From contig NZ_VHJK01000001.1 of NCBI RefSeq assembly GCF_007004095.1, positions 1,802,501 to 1,866,500 on the forward strand: a DNA stretch of 64,000 nt. The letters run 5' to 3'. Shown piece after piece: positions 1 through 8,690 of this stretch. The translations under genes were made by a program, and so were the position numbers. The DNA is from Erythrobacter insulae (GTDB lineage Bacteria; Pseudomonadota; Alphaproteobacteria; Sphingomonadales; Sphingomonadaceae). The notes under the pieces are model-generated. The model was given only the letters and a program-made list of their open reading frames with translations, had not been told where the DNA came from and made no database searches. How positions within the stretch are numbered: the stretch's first letter is position 1; every line of letters starts with the position of its first letter.

Positions 1-1788
1 ACGGCGTTCGGCCTTGGTTCGTCCGGCGGGCATGTGTTTTCAGCCGATGGCGAATATGTGCTCATCAATTCAGACCGTAGCGGTGTGTTCAACGCCTATC
101 TGCTGCCTGTTGGTGGAGGCGAACCGATTGCGCTGACTGATTCAACGACCAATGCGATCTTTGCCAGCACGTTCTTTCCCGATGATAACCGGATCATCTA
201 TGGCTCGGATGGCGGTGGAGACGAGCTGAACCATGTCTATCTGCGCGAGCTTGATGGAAGCGTGCGCGATTTGACACCGGGTGAAGGCCACACAGCGAGC
301 TTTGCCGGATGGAGCGCAGACGGCGAAAGCTTCTACGTGTCTTCGAATGAGCGCAATCCGCAGGCGTTCGACATTTATGTCTATGATGCGGATGATTATT
401 CGCGTGAATTGCTGTTCGAAAATCCGGGCCAATTTTTCCCGGGCGACATGTCCGATGATGGCCGCTGGATGGTTGTTTCGCGTAACAATTCCAGCGCCGA
501 CAGCGATCTTTTCCTGGTCGATCTGCAAGGCGACAAGACGCCGAAATTGATCACCGAACACGAAGGCAATATCAGCTATGGCAGCTATGGCTTTACCCGC
601 GACAGCTCCAAACTGATCTATGCCACCAACGAACTCGGCGAATTCAATCAGGCGATGACTTATGATCTGGCGACCGGAGAAACCGCGCCATATCTGAAAG
701 CCGATTGGGATGTCAGTTTTGTCAGCTTTTCCCCCAGCGGACGATACCGCGTAAGCGGCGTGAACGCCGATGCGTTGACTGAGGTCACTCTGCTGGATCA
801 GCAAAGCGGGACCGAAGTTGCCTTGACCGGCGTGCCGGAAGGCAATTTGGGCGGTATCCGGTTCAGCGAAGATGAAAGCCGGATTGCATTCACGCTGTCA
901 TCTGACACATCGCCTTCTGATATCTATGTCGCGGATCTCGCGTCGGGAGAGGCGATGCGGCTGACCAGCGCGCTTAATCCCGCGATCGACGAAGATGATC
1001 TGGTCACCGCGACCATCGGTCGGTTCGCGAGCTATGACGGGGTCGAAGTTCCCGGCGTACTGTACCGTCCCCACGGTGCCGATGCCGAAAATCCGGTACC
1101 GGCTATTGTCTGGGTGCATGGCGGGCCCGGCGGACAAAGCCGGCGCGGTTACAACCCGGCGATCCAGCATCTCGTAAACAACGGCTATGCCGTCTATGCG
1201 ATCAACAATCGCGGCTCGTCCGGTTATGGCAAGACGTTCTTTCATATGGATGACAAACGCCACGGCGACGCCGACCTGAAAGATGTCGTCGCATCCAAAG
1301 CCTATTTACAGGGCATGGATTGGGTCGCCGATGATCGGATTGCGATCATGGGCGGATCGTATGGCGGATACATGGTCGCAGCGGCTTTAGCCTTTGAACC
1401 CGAAGTGTTTGACGCGGGCGTCAATATCTTTGGCGTGACCAACTGGGTGCGGACACTCAAATCGATCCCGGCATGGTGGGGCGCAAACCGAATTGCGCTT
1501 TATGATGAACTGGGCGACCCGGAGACGGATGAAGAACGCCTGCGCGCAATCTCGCCGTTGTTCCATGCATCAAACATCGTGAAACCGATGCTGGTGGTCC
1601 AAGGCGCGAATGACCCGCGCGTGCTGCAGGTTGAAAGCGACGAGCTGGTCGCTGCCGTCAAAGCGAACGGTGTACCGGTCGAATATGTCCTGTTCGAAGA
1701 TGAGGGCCACGGCTTCCGTAAAAAGGAAAACCGGATTGAGGCATCAGAAGCGTATTTGACTTTCGTCGACGAGCATATCGGACGCTGA
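1..1788 (+). CDS. S9 family prolyl oligopeptidase-type peptidase, 5' truncated by window edge
   Basis: The frame is open from base 1, so the true start lies outside the window; the first ATG inside is at 34 but codons before it still read as protein. The N-terminal two thirds look like a WD40/TolB-type propeller with repeated DIYV, SADG and SPSG strands. The C-terminal third is an alpha/beta hydrolase with an HGGPGGQ oxyanion region, a nucleophile elbow GGSYGGYM, the acid in NDPRV and the catalytic His in DEGHGF. This matches the acylaminoacyl/dipeptidyl peptidase branch of family S9, which cleaves short peptides. No signal peptide can be judged because the start is missing. The stop is followed by a strong hairpin shared with the convergent infC gene. 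Confidence 0.93.
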   Translation, partial: TAFGLGSSGGHVFSADGEYVLINSDRSGVFNAYLLPVGGGEPIALTDSTTNAIFASTFFPDDNRIIYGSDGGGDELNHVYLRELDGSVRDLTPGEGHTASFAGWSADGESFYVSSNERNPQAFDIYVYDADDYSRELLFENPGQFFPGDMSDDGRWMVVSRNNSSADSDLFLVDLQGDKTPKLITEHEGNISYGSYGFTRDSSKLIYATNELGEFNQAMTYDLATGETAPYLKADWDVSFVSFSPSGRYRVSGVNADALTEVTLLDQQSGTEVALTGVPEGNLGGIRFSEDESRIAFTLSSDTSPSDIYVADLASGEAMRLTSALNPAIDEDDLVTATIGRFASYDGVEVPGVLYRPHGADAENPVPAIVWVHGGPGGQSRRGYNPAIQHLVNNGYAVYAINNRGSSGYGKTFFHMDDKRHGDADLKDVVASKAYLQGMDWVADDRIAIMGGSYGGYMVAAALAFEPEVFDAGVNIFGVTNWVRTLKSIPAWWGANRIALYDELGDPETDEERLRAISPLFHASNIVKPMLVVQGANDPRVLQVESDELVAAVKANGVPVEYVLFEDEGHGFRKKENRIEASEAYLTFVDEHIGR

Positions 1789-1819
1789 TAGCCATAGCGC
1801 CTTTGTAAAGGACGCATAC

Positions 1820-1866
1820 AAAAAGGCGGAAAAAGAGAGCATGTGCTTTCTTTTTCCGCCCTTTTT
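1820..1866. terminator. bidirectional intrinsic terminator between S9 peptidase and infC
   Basis: A long, nearly perfect hairpin: AAAAAGGCGGAAAAAGA on the left pairs with TCTTTTTCCGCCTTTTT-like sequence on the right around a short GAGCATGTGC loop region. A-rich and T-rich flanks give a U-tract in both directions, fitting the convergent genes on each side. Confidence 0.8.
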
Positions 1867-1911
1867 GTTTCTGCACCGGCGTACACCGTGGCGTAAACCG
1901 TGTGCGGCGTA

Positions 1912-2454
1912 TTATTTCGGTGAGAGCACCATCAGCATCTGGCGCCCTTCGAGGCGCGGGAATGCTTCGACCTTGGCGATATCCGCGACATCATCCTGAA
2001 CCCGCTTGAGCAGATCCATGCCGAGGTGCTGGTGCGCCATTTCGCGGCCACGGAAACGCAAGGTGACTTTGACCTTGTCGCCATTGTTGATGAATTTATC
2101 GACGTTCCGCATCTTCACGTCATAATCATGCGTGTCGATATTAGGACGCATTTTGACTTCTTTGATGTCCTGCGTCTTTTGCGATTTGCGCGCCAGGTTG
2201 GCTTTTTTCTGGGCTTCGAAGCGATATTTGCCGACATCCAGAAATTTGCACACCGGTGGGTCCGCATTCGGGGACACTTCGACAAGGTTAAGGCCTTTTT
2301 CGTTGGCCTGTTCTGTCGCTTCTTTGGTGAACATCACGCCAAGGTTTTCGCCTTCGTCATCAATGACGCGGACCTTGGGGACTTGAATGAAACTATCGTA
2401 GCGAGGGCCGCTTTTAGTAGGCGGGGCCATCGAACGCCGAGGTGGACGAGCTAT
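1912..2454 (-). CDS. infC: translation initiation factor IF-3, probable AUA start
   Basis: IF-3 binds the 30S subunit and controls initiator tRNA and start-codon selection. The protein has the N-domain (RVIDDEGENLGVM, NLVEVSPNADPPVCK), the linker rich in Lys (KYRFEAQKKANLARK) and the C-domain (EVKMRPNIDTHDYD, VTLRFRGREMAH). The first ATG in frame is at 2430, but it has no ribosome binding site. Eight codons upstream an ATA codon (2454-2452) is followed by ARPPRRS and sits 8 nt after an AGGAG, so ATA is the likely start. A rare start codon in infC is known in other bacteria, where IF-3 represses its own translation. Length from ATA is 180 residues, normal for the family. It is alone here, without rpmI and rplT. 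Confidence 0.93.
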   Translation of the reverse strand: MARPPRRSMAPPTKSGPRYDSFIQVPKVRVIDDEGENLGVMFTKEATEQANEKGLNLVEVSPNADPPVCKFLDVGKYRFEAQKKANLARKSQKTQDIKEVKMRPNIDTHDYDVKMRNVDKFINNGDKVKVTLRFRGREMAHQHLGMDLLKRVQDDVADIAKVEAFPRLEGRQMLMVLSPK

Positions 2455-2462
2455 GTGAGAAT

Positions 2463-2467
2463 CTCCT
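2463..2467 (-). promoter_or_regulatory. Shine-Dalgarno AGGAG that supports the AUA start of infC
   Basis: On the minus strand AGGAG lies 8 nt before the ATA codon at 2454. Spacing to the in-frame ATG at 2430 would be 32 nt, too far for use, so this site decides in favour of the non-AUG start. Confidence 0.65.
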
Positions 2468-2530
2468 GTAATAGCCTTGGTGTTTAAGCGCTTTATGTAG
2501 TGCCTGCAGGGCGGAAACGCCAGATGAGTC

Positions 2531-3274
2531 TTAAGCTGCGGCGCGATAAAGCGGAAATGTGACCAATTTGCCCTTTGCAGGCAGCACAGCATCAATTCGG
2601 CTGGCAGGGCCAAGAGCGTCCAGAATTTCAGGCGATCCTGCATCCATTCCGCCTGTATAGGCCCCAAACGCGGGTAAGATCATCCGATCTCCCTGTCGCG
2701 CATGTTGCCCCGTATGTTGTCCCGTTTTCTGTCCCGCTTGCCGGCTGATAACGCCGCATGGTCGGGCGATATGGCGGTTTCTCACCTTTAGCCGCATTTT
2801 CGGATGGTAATGACCTGAAAGCTCCGCCCGTGTTTCGCCCCGTTTTGCCTCATGGCGCAAAATGATCCCATTAATCTCCAGCTCTTCGACCAAAGTCGCC
2901 CCAAAACTGCGATGCATATTTTCATCGTGATTGCCCGTGATCCACACCCAGTCGAGCGCGCGGGTAAGCGCCTCCAACATGCCGGCCGCATAGGGATCGA
3001 GCCGGTGGGTGCCCGCATCGTCATGAAAATTGTCGCCCAGCGTGATCACCCGCCGCGCGCCGGTTGCTTTGACGCTATCGGCAATCCGCTCCAGCGTTTC
3101 GCGGCTGTCATAGGGCGGCAGCATCTGGCCATGTTTGGCATACCAGCTGCCTTTTTCCAGATGCAGATCCGCAACCAGCAACGCGCGTTCACTCGGCCAG
3201 AAAAGCGCGTTGCTTTTCATCAGGACCAGCTCTTCTCCGGCGAAATCCAGTGGGGCGAACGAAACGGGAACCAT
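2531..3274 (-). CDS. pdeM: ligase-associated DNA damage response endonuclease PdeM-like metallophosphoesterase
   Basis: A calcineurin-like phosphoesterase of about 247 residues. The metal-binding blocks appear in order: ADLHLEKG, LGDNFHDD, ITGNHDE, LSGHYHPK and a final GAYTGG. This order and length match the PdeM family, whose members usually sit beside a DNA ligase, helicase and exonuclease set; none of those are here, so the role in DNA repair is family inference. I chose ATG 3274 (MVPVSFAP); the frame stays open further upstream but would run into the divergent hemF. An odd polar insert (KTGQHTGQHARQGDR) lies between the GHYHPK block and the last motif. The divergent intergenic region carries an Fnr-type box. 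Confidence 0.85.
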   Translation of the reverse strand: MVPVSFAPLDFAGEELVLMKSNALFWPSERALLVADLHLEKGSWYAKHGQMLPPYDSRETLERIADSVKATGARRVITLGDNFHDDAGTHRLDPYAAGMLEALTRALDWVWITGNHDENMHRSFGATLVEELEINGIILRHEAKRGETRAELSGHYHPKMRLKVRNRHIARPCGVISRQAGQKTGQHTGQHARQGDRMILPAFGAYTGGMDAGSPEILDALGPASRIDAVLPAKGKLVTFPLYRAAA

Positions 3275-3337
3275 GCACAGCCTTTGGCGCGGTCTCCCGT
3301 GTTTTGCAAGCATGATCGCGGGCAACAGGCTGTTGAC

Positions 3338-3351
3338 TTGATCTGTGTCAA
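3338..3351. promoter_or_regulatory. Fnr/FixK-type binding site upstream of hemF
   Basis: The sequence TTGAT-CTGT-GTCAA differs by one base from the TTGATNNNNATCAA consensus. It lies 64 bp before the hemF start and 63 bp before the divergent pdeM start. Oxygen-responsive control of hemF by Fnr-family proteins is known in several proteobacteria, which fits the location. No transcription start can be seen directly. Confidence 0.6.
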
Positions 3352-3415
3352 AGCGGATGGACAGCAGGACTGTCATAGCGCGTTGCGTGACCGAAATCGG
3401 ACGGAGAATTATTGA

Positions 3416-4273
3416 ATGAGCGATTGGGCGCCTAAGACGGCACAAGCGAAAGAATGGTTTGAAGGCCTGCGTGATCAAATTTGCGCAGCGTTTGAATCGA
3501 TCGAGCGTGACAATGGCTCCGACGCAGCGTTTGAATACACCCCGTGGCAACGCGAGGAAGAGGGCAATGAAGACCCCGGCGGCGGTGTTCAGGGTTTAAT
3601 GAAGGGCAAAGTGTTCGAAAAAGTCGGGGTGAATGTTTCGACCGTGCGCGGCAATTTCCCCAAGGAATTCGCGGCCAATATCAACGGCGCGGATCCTGAA
3701 AATCCTGGCTTCACCGCGACTGGCATCAGTCTTGTCGCGCATATGCACAATCCGCATGTGCCGGCGGTTCATATGAATTGCCGGTTCCTGACCACGGGCA
3801 AAGCATGGTTTGGCGGGGGCGCGGACCTTAACCCGCCGATTCCTTACGAAGAAGACACAGAGGAATTCCATGCGAGTATGCGCGCGGCGTGTATGGCGCA
3901 CAATCCGACCTATTATGATCGTTACAAGAAATGGGCGGATGAATATTTCTACATCCCGCACCGCGAAGTCCATCGCGGGGTAGGCGGCATTTTCTGCGAC
4001 CATCTGGAATGTGATGATGATGCCGCGTGGGAACGCAACTATGCGTTCATTCAGGACATCGGCAAACAATTCCTCGATGTTTACCCGAAAATCGTGCGCA
4101 AGCGGATGGCAACCGAATTCACACCCGAAGACGAAGCCGAGATGTTCGAATATCGCGGGCGCTATGCCGAATTCAACCTGGTCTATGACCGGGGCACGAT
4201 CTTTGGCCTGAAAACAGGCGGAAACATCGATGCAATCCTGATGAGCCTCCCCCCAAGGGCAACGTGGAGTTGA
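3416..4273 (+). CDS. hemF: oxygen-dependent coproporphyrinogen III oxidase
   Basis: HemF converts coproporphyrinogen III to protoporphyrinogen IX in the cytoplasm using O2, in haem and (where present) bacteriochlorophyll synthesis. Family signatures are clear: GGGVQGLMKGKVFEKVGVN, the HMNCRFL strand, FGGGADLNP, HREVHRGVGGIFCDHL and YRGRYAEFNLVYDRGT. The protein ends just after the SLPPRATW segment and so lacks about the last twenty residues of the E. coli enzyme; no frameshifted continuation is visible in the next codons, so I take this as the natural end. Length is 285 residues. It is divergent from pdeM and preceded by the Fnr-type box, which suggests control by oxygen. Confidence 0.96.
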   Translation: MSDWAPKTAQAKEWFEGLRDQICAAFESIERDNGSDAAFEYTPWQREEEGNEDPGGGVQGLMKGKVFEKVGVNVSTVRGNFPKEFAANINGADPENPGFTATGISLVAHMHNPHVPAVHMNCRFLTTGKAWFGGGADLNPPIPYEEDTEEFHASMRAACMAHNPTYYDRYKKWADEYFYIPHREVHRGVGGIFCDHLECDDDAAWERNYAFIQDIGKQFLDVYPKIVRKRMATEFTPEDEAEMFEYRGRYAEFNLVYDRGTIFGLKTGGNIDAILMSLPPRATWS

Positions 4274-4296
4274 ACCGCCACGCGCTTACTGTAAAG

Positions 4297-4332
4297 CGCC
4301 CGTAAAGCCGCATCGATTTTGCGGCGGGCCTT
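4297..4332 (+). terminator. possible terminator after hemF
   Basis: GCCCG and GCCGCA on the left pair with TGCGGC and GGGC on the right with a TAAA bulge, followed by CTTTC. The T-tract is weak, so it may be only a 3' stem-loop. The rest of 4274-4536 shows no gene. Confidence 0.35.
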
Positions 4333-4536
4333 TCAAAATTGTTTGATACCGCCGCCGCGGCAACCCTGATTTTTACTGTATCACCGCCGCTGAATGGATG
4401 ATTTCAAAGCGTGCTTCCGGTCCGGCGTAGCAGCCGCCAATTCGGCGCGCAGCGTGCTGACACCGGTTTTTTGGGCGGCATTGTTTAATCCTCATTTTTT
4501 GAGGGAGCCAATCCGGGTCTGGCCCGTTGGCTTGCC

Positions 4537-5874
4537 ATGCTCTGGGCGTTTCGTAACCCTATCCGGCTTGTGCCGCTGTTGTATCTGCTGGCGATTGCGC
4601 TTGGTACGGCGGCCTTATGGTTGCCGGTATCGCGCGCTGGCGATCTGGGTGCGCCGCTTTCGACGGCTGTTTTTACGTCGGTTTCAGCCGTTGCGGTTAC
4701 TGGCCTGATAGTCGAGGACACTCCGGTTTACTGGAGTATGTTCGGGCAAATCGTGATTCTGGTGCTGATCCAGATCGGAGGCCTTGGCACCAAAACCGCA
4801 GCGACATTTTTCGCGCTTAGTGTCGGGAGGGGCTTTGTTTTGCGCCGCACCGTAGAGCGCGAGGTCGAGCGCGAGCAATTGAGTCTTTCCGATGCGTCAT
4901 TCGCGATCAAGCTGATCCTGCTGATCACTCTCGTGGTCGAGGCGGTCGCGACATCGATCCTGACGTACCGGTTTCATGTCCAATATTCCATGCCGCTGGA
5001 CGAGGCATTCTGGCACGGGCTGTTTCAGGCTGTCAGCGCGTTTAACAATGCCGGTTTTTCGACATTCTCCGATAGCCTGATGGGGTTCAGCGCGGATGCT
5101 GCGGTTCTGTTACCGATAATCGTCGCAGTGATCATCGGTTCGCTCGGCTTTCCTGTTTTGCAGGATATTATCAAATGCGGGCGTAACCCGTCGGACTGGA
5201 CGCTTCATTCGCGTATCACGCTGATCGGCACAGCTGTGCTTCTGCTGCTCGGCTTTCTGGTGATCCTCATCACAGAAAGCGGCAATATCAACACGCTTGG
5301 CCCGATGGGCTGGGGCGAACGGGCGCTGAATGCATTCATGCACTCCGCGATGCCGCGCACGGCCGGTTTCAACAGCCTCGATGTGGGGGCGTTCCGCGAT
5401 GAGACGGTGCTGTTCAATTACGTGCTGATGTTCATCGGAGGCGGCAGCGCGGGAACCGCGGGCGGGATCAAGATCACGACGATTGCGGTGCTATTTGCGA
5501 TACTCGTGTACCAGATTCGCGGGCTGGGCGCGGCGGAAATGAGCGGCCGGCGCATTTCCAACCGGCTGGCAAGCCAGGCGGTGACCGTTATCATGTTCGC
5601 CCTCACCGCGATATTTGTCGCGACGTTTTATTTGTCGGTGCGCACGCCGCATTCGCTGACCGATATCATGTTCGAAACCATATCCGCGTTCGCTACGGTT
5701 GGCCTCAGCCGGGGCATCACCGGTGATCTGCCAGTAGACGGCCAGATGGTGCTGGTGGCGCTGATGTTTATCGGGCGGGTCGGGACAATCACTGCTGCGA
5801 CATGGCTGGCAATGGGGGCTGTCGGCAGGGGATCCCCGCGCCGCGACCCTGCGCAGGATCCGATAATCGGCTGA
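4537..5874 (+). CDS. TrkH/KtrB family potassium uptake channel subunit
   Basis: An integral membrane protein of 445 residues built of four M1-P-M2 repeats, as in the SKT superfamily. The four selectivity-filter loops can be seen: SAVAVTGL, SAFNNAGFST, MPRTAGFNS and SAFATVGLSRG. The glycine-rich GGGSAGTAGGIK gating segment is in the third repeat. It should conduct K+ (or K+/Na+) across the inner membrane and normally works with a cytoplasmic NAD-binding TrkA/KtrA subunit, which is not in this window. Upstream of ATG 4537 about 16 in-frame codons read plausibly (GLARWLA) but contain no usual start codon, so the start is slightly uncertain. The spacing to rsh downstream is only 52 bp. Confidence 0.93.
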   Translation: MLWAFRNPIRLVPLLYLLAIALGTAALWLPVSRAGDLGAPLSTAVFTSVSAVAVTGLIVEDTPVYWSMFGQIVILVLIQIGGLGTKTAATFFALSVGRGFVLRRTVEREVEREQLSLSDASFAIKLILLITLVVEAVATSILTYRFHVQYSMPLDEAFWHGLFQAVSAFNNAGFSTFSDSLMGFSADAAVLLPIIVAVIIGSLGFPVLQDIIKCGRNPSDWTLHSRITLIGTAVLLLLGFLVILITESGNINTLGPMGWGERALNAFMHSAMPRTAGFNSLDVGAFRDETVLFNYVLMFIGGGSAGTAGGIKITTIAVLFAILVYQIRGLGAAEMSGRRISNRLASQAVTVIMFALTAIFVATFYLSVRTPHSLTDIMFETISAFATVGLSRGITGDLPVDGQMVLVALMFIGRVGTITAATWLAMGAVGRGSPRRDPAQDPIIG

Positions 5875-5926
5875 CCTGCGCCCTTAATGCTTGCAGGTGC
5901 GCGCGCGCCGACGCACATTGGCAATT

Positions 5927-8017
5927 ATGCTTCGCCAATATGAACTTGTTGAAAGGGTCCTCGATTATGACCCGGACGCTGACGAAGCGCTGCTGAACCG
6001 CGCCTATGTCTACACTGTCCAGAAACATGGCAGTCAAAAACGCGCGAGCGGTGACCCTTATTTTTCGCATCCGGTCGAAGTCGCCGGGTTGATGACCGAT
6101 TTGCAGCTGGATCAGGCAACGATCATCACCGCGCTGCTGCACGACACAGTCGAAGATACGCTGGCAACGATTGAGGATATCGAGGCGAATTTCGGCCCCG
6201 AAGTCGCGCGGCTGGTGGATGGTGTGACGAAACTGTCCAAGATCGAGGCGATGCCGGAAAACGAGCGCGCCGCAGAGAATTTGCGCAAATTCCTGCTCGC
6301 GATGTCCGAGGATATCCGCGTTTTGCTGGTCAAGCTGGCGGATCGTTTGCACAATATGCGCACGCTCCATTTCATCAAGAATCCCGAGAAACGCCAGCGC
6401 ATCGCGCGCGAGACGATGGATATCTACGCGCCGCTCGCCGAACGGGTGGGCATGTATGAATATATGCGCGAAATGCAGGCGCTCGCGTTTGAACAGCTTG
6501 AGCCCGAAGCTGCTGCAACCATCACCAAGCGGCTGGAGGGGCTGCGCGGCTCCGATGGCGGGCAGGTCGATGCGATCGCGCTTAAGATTAAACAAGCGCT
6601 CGCCGAGGCCGGTCTTAAGGTCGAAGTGTCCGGCCGCGAAAAACACCCCTATTCCATCTGGACCAAAATGTCCGAACGCCATGTCAGCTTTGAACAGGTG
6701 ACTGATATCATGGCGTTTCGCGTCATCACCGAAAGCGAAGCAGACATTTATTCCGCGATGGGGGTCTTGCACAGAACGTGGCAGTTCCTGCCGGGCAAAT
6801 TCAAAGACTATATCTCTACGCCCAAATCCAATGGCTACCGATCCATCCATACATCGCTGATGTATGAAAATTCGATGCGGGTCGAAGTCCAGATCCGCAC
6901 CCGCGAAATGCACCAGCGAAATGAATTCGGACTGGCATCGCATTGGGCCTATAAACAGCACGACAAGGCCGACGGCCAAGTTGCCTGGCTGCGCGATCTG
7001 ATCGAAATTGTGGATGCCAGTCACGATGCCGAAGAGCTGCTGGAGCACACGCGGCTTGCGATTTATCAGGACCGCATTTTTGCCTTCACGCCGAAAGGCG
7101 CTCTGTTTCAGCTGCCCAAGGGCGCCAGCGCGGTTGATTTTGCCTTTGCCGTTCACACCGACCTTGGTCTGTCCTGCCTTGGTGCTAAGATAAACGGACG
7201 GCACATGCCGCTGCGCACCCCTTTGCAAAACGGTGATGTGGTCGAGATCATCAAGGGCGCAGGCGCAGAGCCGCAGCTGTCATGGCTCAGTTTTGTCGTA
7301 ACCGGCAAAGCGCGCGCCGCAATTCGCCGTTCCGTCCGGCAAAAGGAACGCGCCGAAGTGGCGCAGCTGGGTTCCCAATTGTTTGACGAGATCGCCGCAC
7401 GGGTGCCCGCGCGCATCGGCAAAAAAGCCATTCGCGCCGCGATTGAGCGTCTGGGTCTGGATGGTCCGGAAGACCTTATGGTTGCGGTAGGCTCCGCCAA
7501 GCTGACGGATCGCGAGGTTATGGAAGCGCTGGTGCCCGGATGCACAGCCGATCTTGAAGATGATGATGGCTGGTCCCCGCGTGACCGCGCAATTTCGATC
7601 AAGGGCATGACGCCCGGCGTCGGGTTTAAGCTGGCCGATTGCTGCCATCCTGTTCCCGGTGATCGGATTGTGGGATTGCGGCGTCCGGGTGAAGCCGTCC
7701 TGGTCCATACGATCGACTGTCTGGAACTGGCCAACGGTGTTGATACCGACTGGCTCGATCTTTCCTGGGGGAAGCGCTCGCATGGCGCGATCGGGCGGCT
7801 GTCTGTCACGATTTATGACCGCCCCGGCACCCTTGCCGAAATGGCCGGCCTGTTTGCTCAGAACAAAAGCAACGTCACCTCGCTATCCCAAAGTCAGCTC
7901 GACCATCCGTTCGTCACCTATGACATCGATGCCGAGGTTCAGGATCTTGCCCATCTGGCGCGGATTCTCAGCGCGCTGCGGGCAAGCGATGCGGTGGCTC
8001 AGGCAGACCGGCTGTGA
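5927..8017 (+). CDS. rsh: bifunctional (p)ppGpp synthetase/hydrolase, Rsh type
   Basis: This is the long RelA/SpoT homologue that makes and degrades the alarmone (p)ppGpp in the stringent response. Domains in order: HD hydrolase (FSHPVEVAG and HDTVEDT, roughly residues 35-150), synthetase (SIWTKM, ISTPKSNGYRSIHTSL, EFGLASHWAYK, roughly 215-345), TGS (IFAFTPKGALFQLPKG, about 375-435) and a C-terminal ACT domain (YDRPGTLAEMAGLF). Both HD motifs are intact, so it is likely bifunctional, as expected for the single Rsh of alphaproteobacteria. I use ATG 5927 (MLRQYELV), the start typical of the family, rather than the upstream ATG at 5891. A VOC-family gene starts on its stop codon. Confidence 0.95.
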   Translation: MLRQYELVERVLDYDPDADEALLNRAYVYTVQKHGSQKRASGDPYFSHPVEVAGLMTDLQLDQATIITALLHDTVEDTLATIEDIEANFGPEVARLVDGVTKLSKIEAMPENERAAENLRKFLLAMSEDIRVLLVKLADRLHNMRTLHFIKNPEKRQRIARETMDIYAPLAERVGMYEYMREMQALAFEQLEPEAAATITKRLEGLRGSDGGQVDAIALKIKQALAEAGLKVEVSGREKHPYSIWTKMSERHVSFEQVTDIMAFRVITESEADIYSAMGVLHRTWQFLPGKFKDYISTPKSNGYRSIHTSLMYENSMRVEVQIRTREMHQRNEFGLASHWAYKQHDKADGQVAWLRDLIEIVDASHDAEELLEHTRLAIYQDRIFAFTPKGALFQLPKGASAVDFAFAVHTDLGLSCLGAKINGRHMPLRTPLQNGDVVEIIKGAGAEPQLSWLSFVVTGKARAAIRRSVRQKERAEVAQLGSQLFDEIAARVPARIGKKAIRAAIERLGLDGPEDLMVAVGSAKLTDREVMEALVPGCTADLEDDDGWSPRDRAISIKGMTPGVGFKLADCCHPVPGDRIVGLRRPGEAVLVHTIDCLELANGVDTDWLDLSWGKRSHGAIGRLSVTIYDRPGTLAEMAGLFAQNKSNVTSLSQSQLDHPFVTYDIDAEVQDLAHLARILSALRASDAVAQADRL

Positions 8018-8376
8018 CCGGAATTATCGGATTGGATCACGTTCAGCTTGCGATACCGGCAGGCGGCGAAGAACAGATGCGCGCGTATTTTTGCGATTTG
8101 CTGGGCATGGTAGAAGTTCCGAAACCCGATAACCTTTCCCCCAGCGGCCTCTGGTTGGAGGGTGGCGGCGCAAAGCTGCATATTGGTGTCGATCCCGATT
8201 TCGTCTCTGCGCGCAAAGCGCATCCGGCATTTCTGGTCGATAATCTGGAGGTGTTGCGGGATCGGCTAACACAGGCTGGATACACAGCGCAGGATGACAA
8301 ACCGGTCGAAGGATATGTGCGATTCTTCACTTTCGATCCGTTCGGCAATCGCATCGAATTGATGCAGCAGGCCTAG
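8014..8376 (+). CDS. VOC family (glyoxalase/bleomycin resistance fold) protein
   Basis: A 120-residue single-domain VOC protein. The paired beta-alpha-beta units show as GLDHVQLAIPAGGE at the start and FFTFDPFGNRIELMQ at the end. His, Asp/Glu and Glu at strand positions could bind a metal, but substrate cannot be told from sequence. The start is a GTG inside GTGA, so it overlaps the rsh stop by four bases and is probably translated by coupling. It ends convergently with the DUF1905 gene, the two stops overlapping. Confidence 0.85.
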   Translation: MTGIIGLDHVQLAIPAGGEEQMRAYFCDLLGMVEVPKPDNLSPSGLWLEGGGAKLHIGVDPDFVSARKAHPAFLVDNLEVLRDRLTQAGYTAQDDKPVEGYVRFFTFDPFGNRIELMQQA

Positions 8377-8690
8377 ATCAGGTTGAGCGTAACCTGGACC
8401 GGATGGCCATCGGTCAAACTTTCGCGCTGGATGACCTTCCTGCTGATCAGGAGCACCCACTGCGATGAGTGTTTTTGCGGGAAAACCGAGCTTTTCCATT
8501 CCGTCTCCCCGATCCGGGCGACGACTTTGACCGATCCAAACCCGCGGCTGCGCCCGAATTCAAGCCTGTGCAGACGGGCATGGATTGCAAGTGTTTCGGC
8601 AGCATCGCCGGTCACGGTTACCAGCCGATAGGTGCCGCGATCCCCCTGCCAGCGTGTCAGGGGTAGGGTCACGCTAAGCGTTTCGCTCAT
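8373..8690 (-). CDS. DUF1905 domain-containing protein
   Basis: A 105-residue protein that is nearly all one DUF1905 domain, a small beta-barrel. The conserved centre is GFGSVKVVARIGETEWKSS followed by FPQ and a KxVxRx segment. The function is unknown; related domains are often fused to YdeI-like sequences. It overlaps the start side of the upstream cyclophilin-like gene by four bases (8687-8690), so both form one minus-strand unit. Confidence 0.8.
   Translation of the reverse strand: MSETLSVTLPLTRWQGDRGTYRLVTVTGDAAETLAIHARLHRLEFGRSRGFGSVKVVARIGETEWKSSVFPQKHSSQWVLLISRKVIQRESLTDGHPVQVTLNLI

Noticed and set aside
142..804. 220-codon minus-strand frame opposite the S9 peptidase
   Set aside because: Antisense shadow of a well-supported protein frame; no motifs.
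4274..4536. Missing C-terminal codons of hemF by frameshift
   Set aside because: None of the three frames downstream reads as the usual HemF tail; a short end after the PPxxxW segment is probably natural.
5789..7228. 479-codon minus-strand frame opposite rsh
   Set aside because: Long only because of GC-rich codon structure on the opposite strand; the plus strand encodes a complete Rsh.
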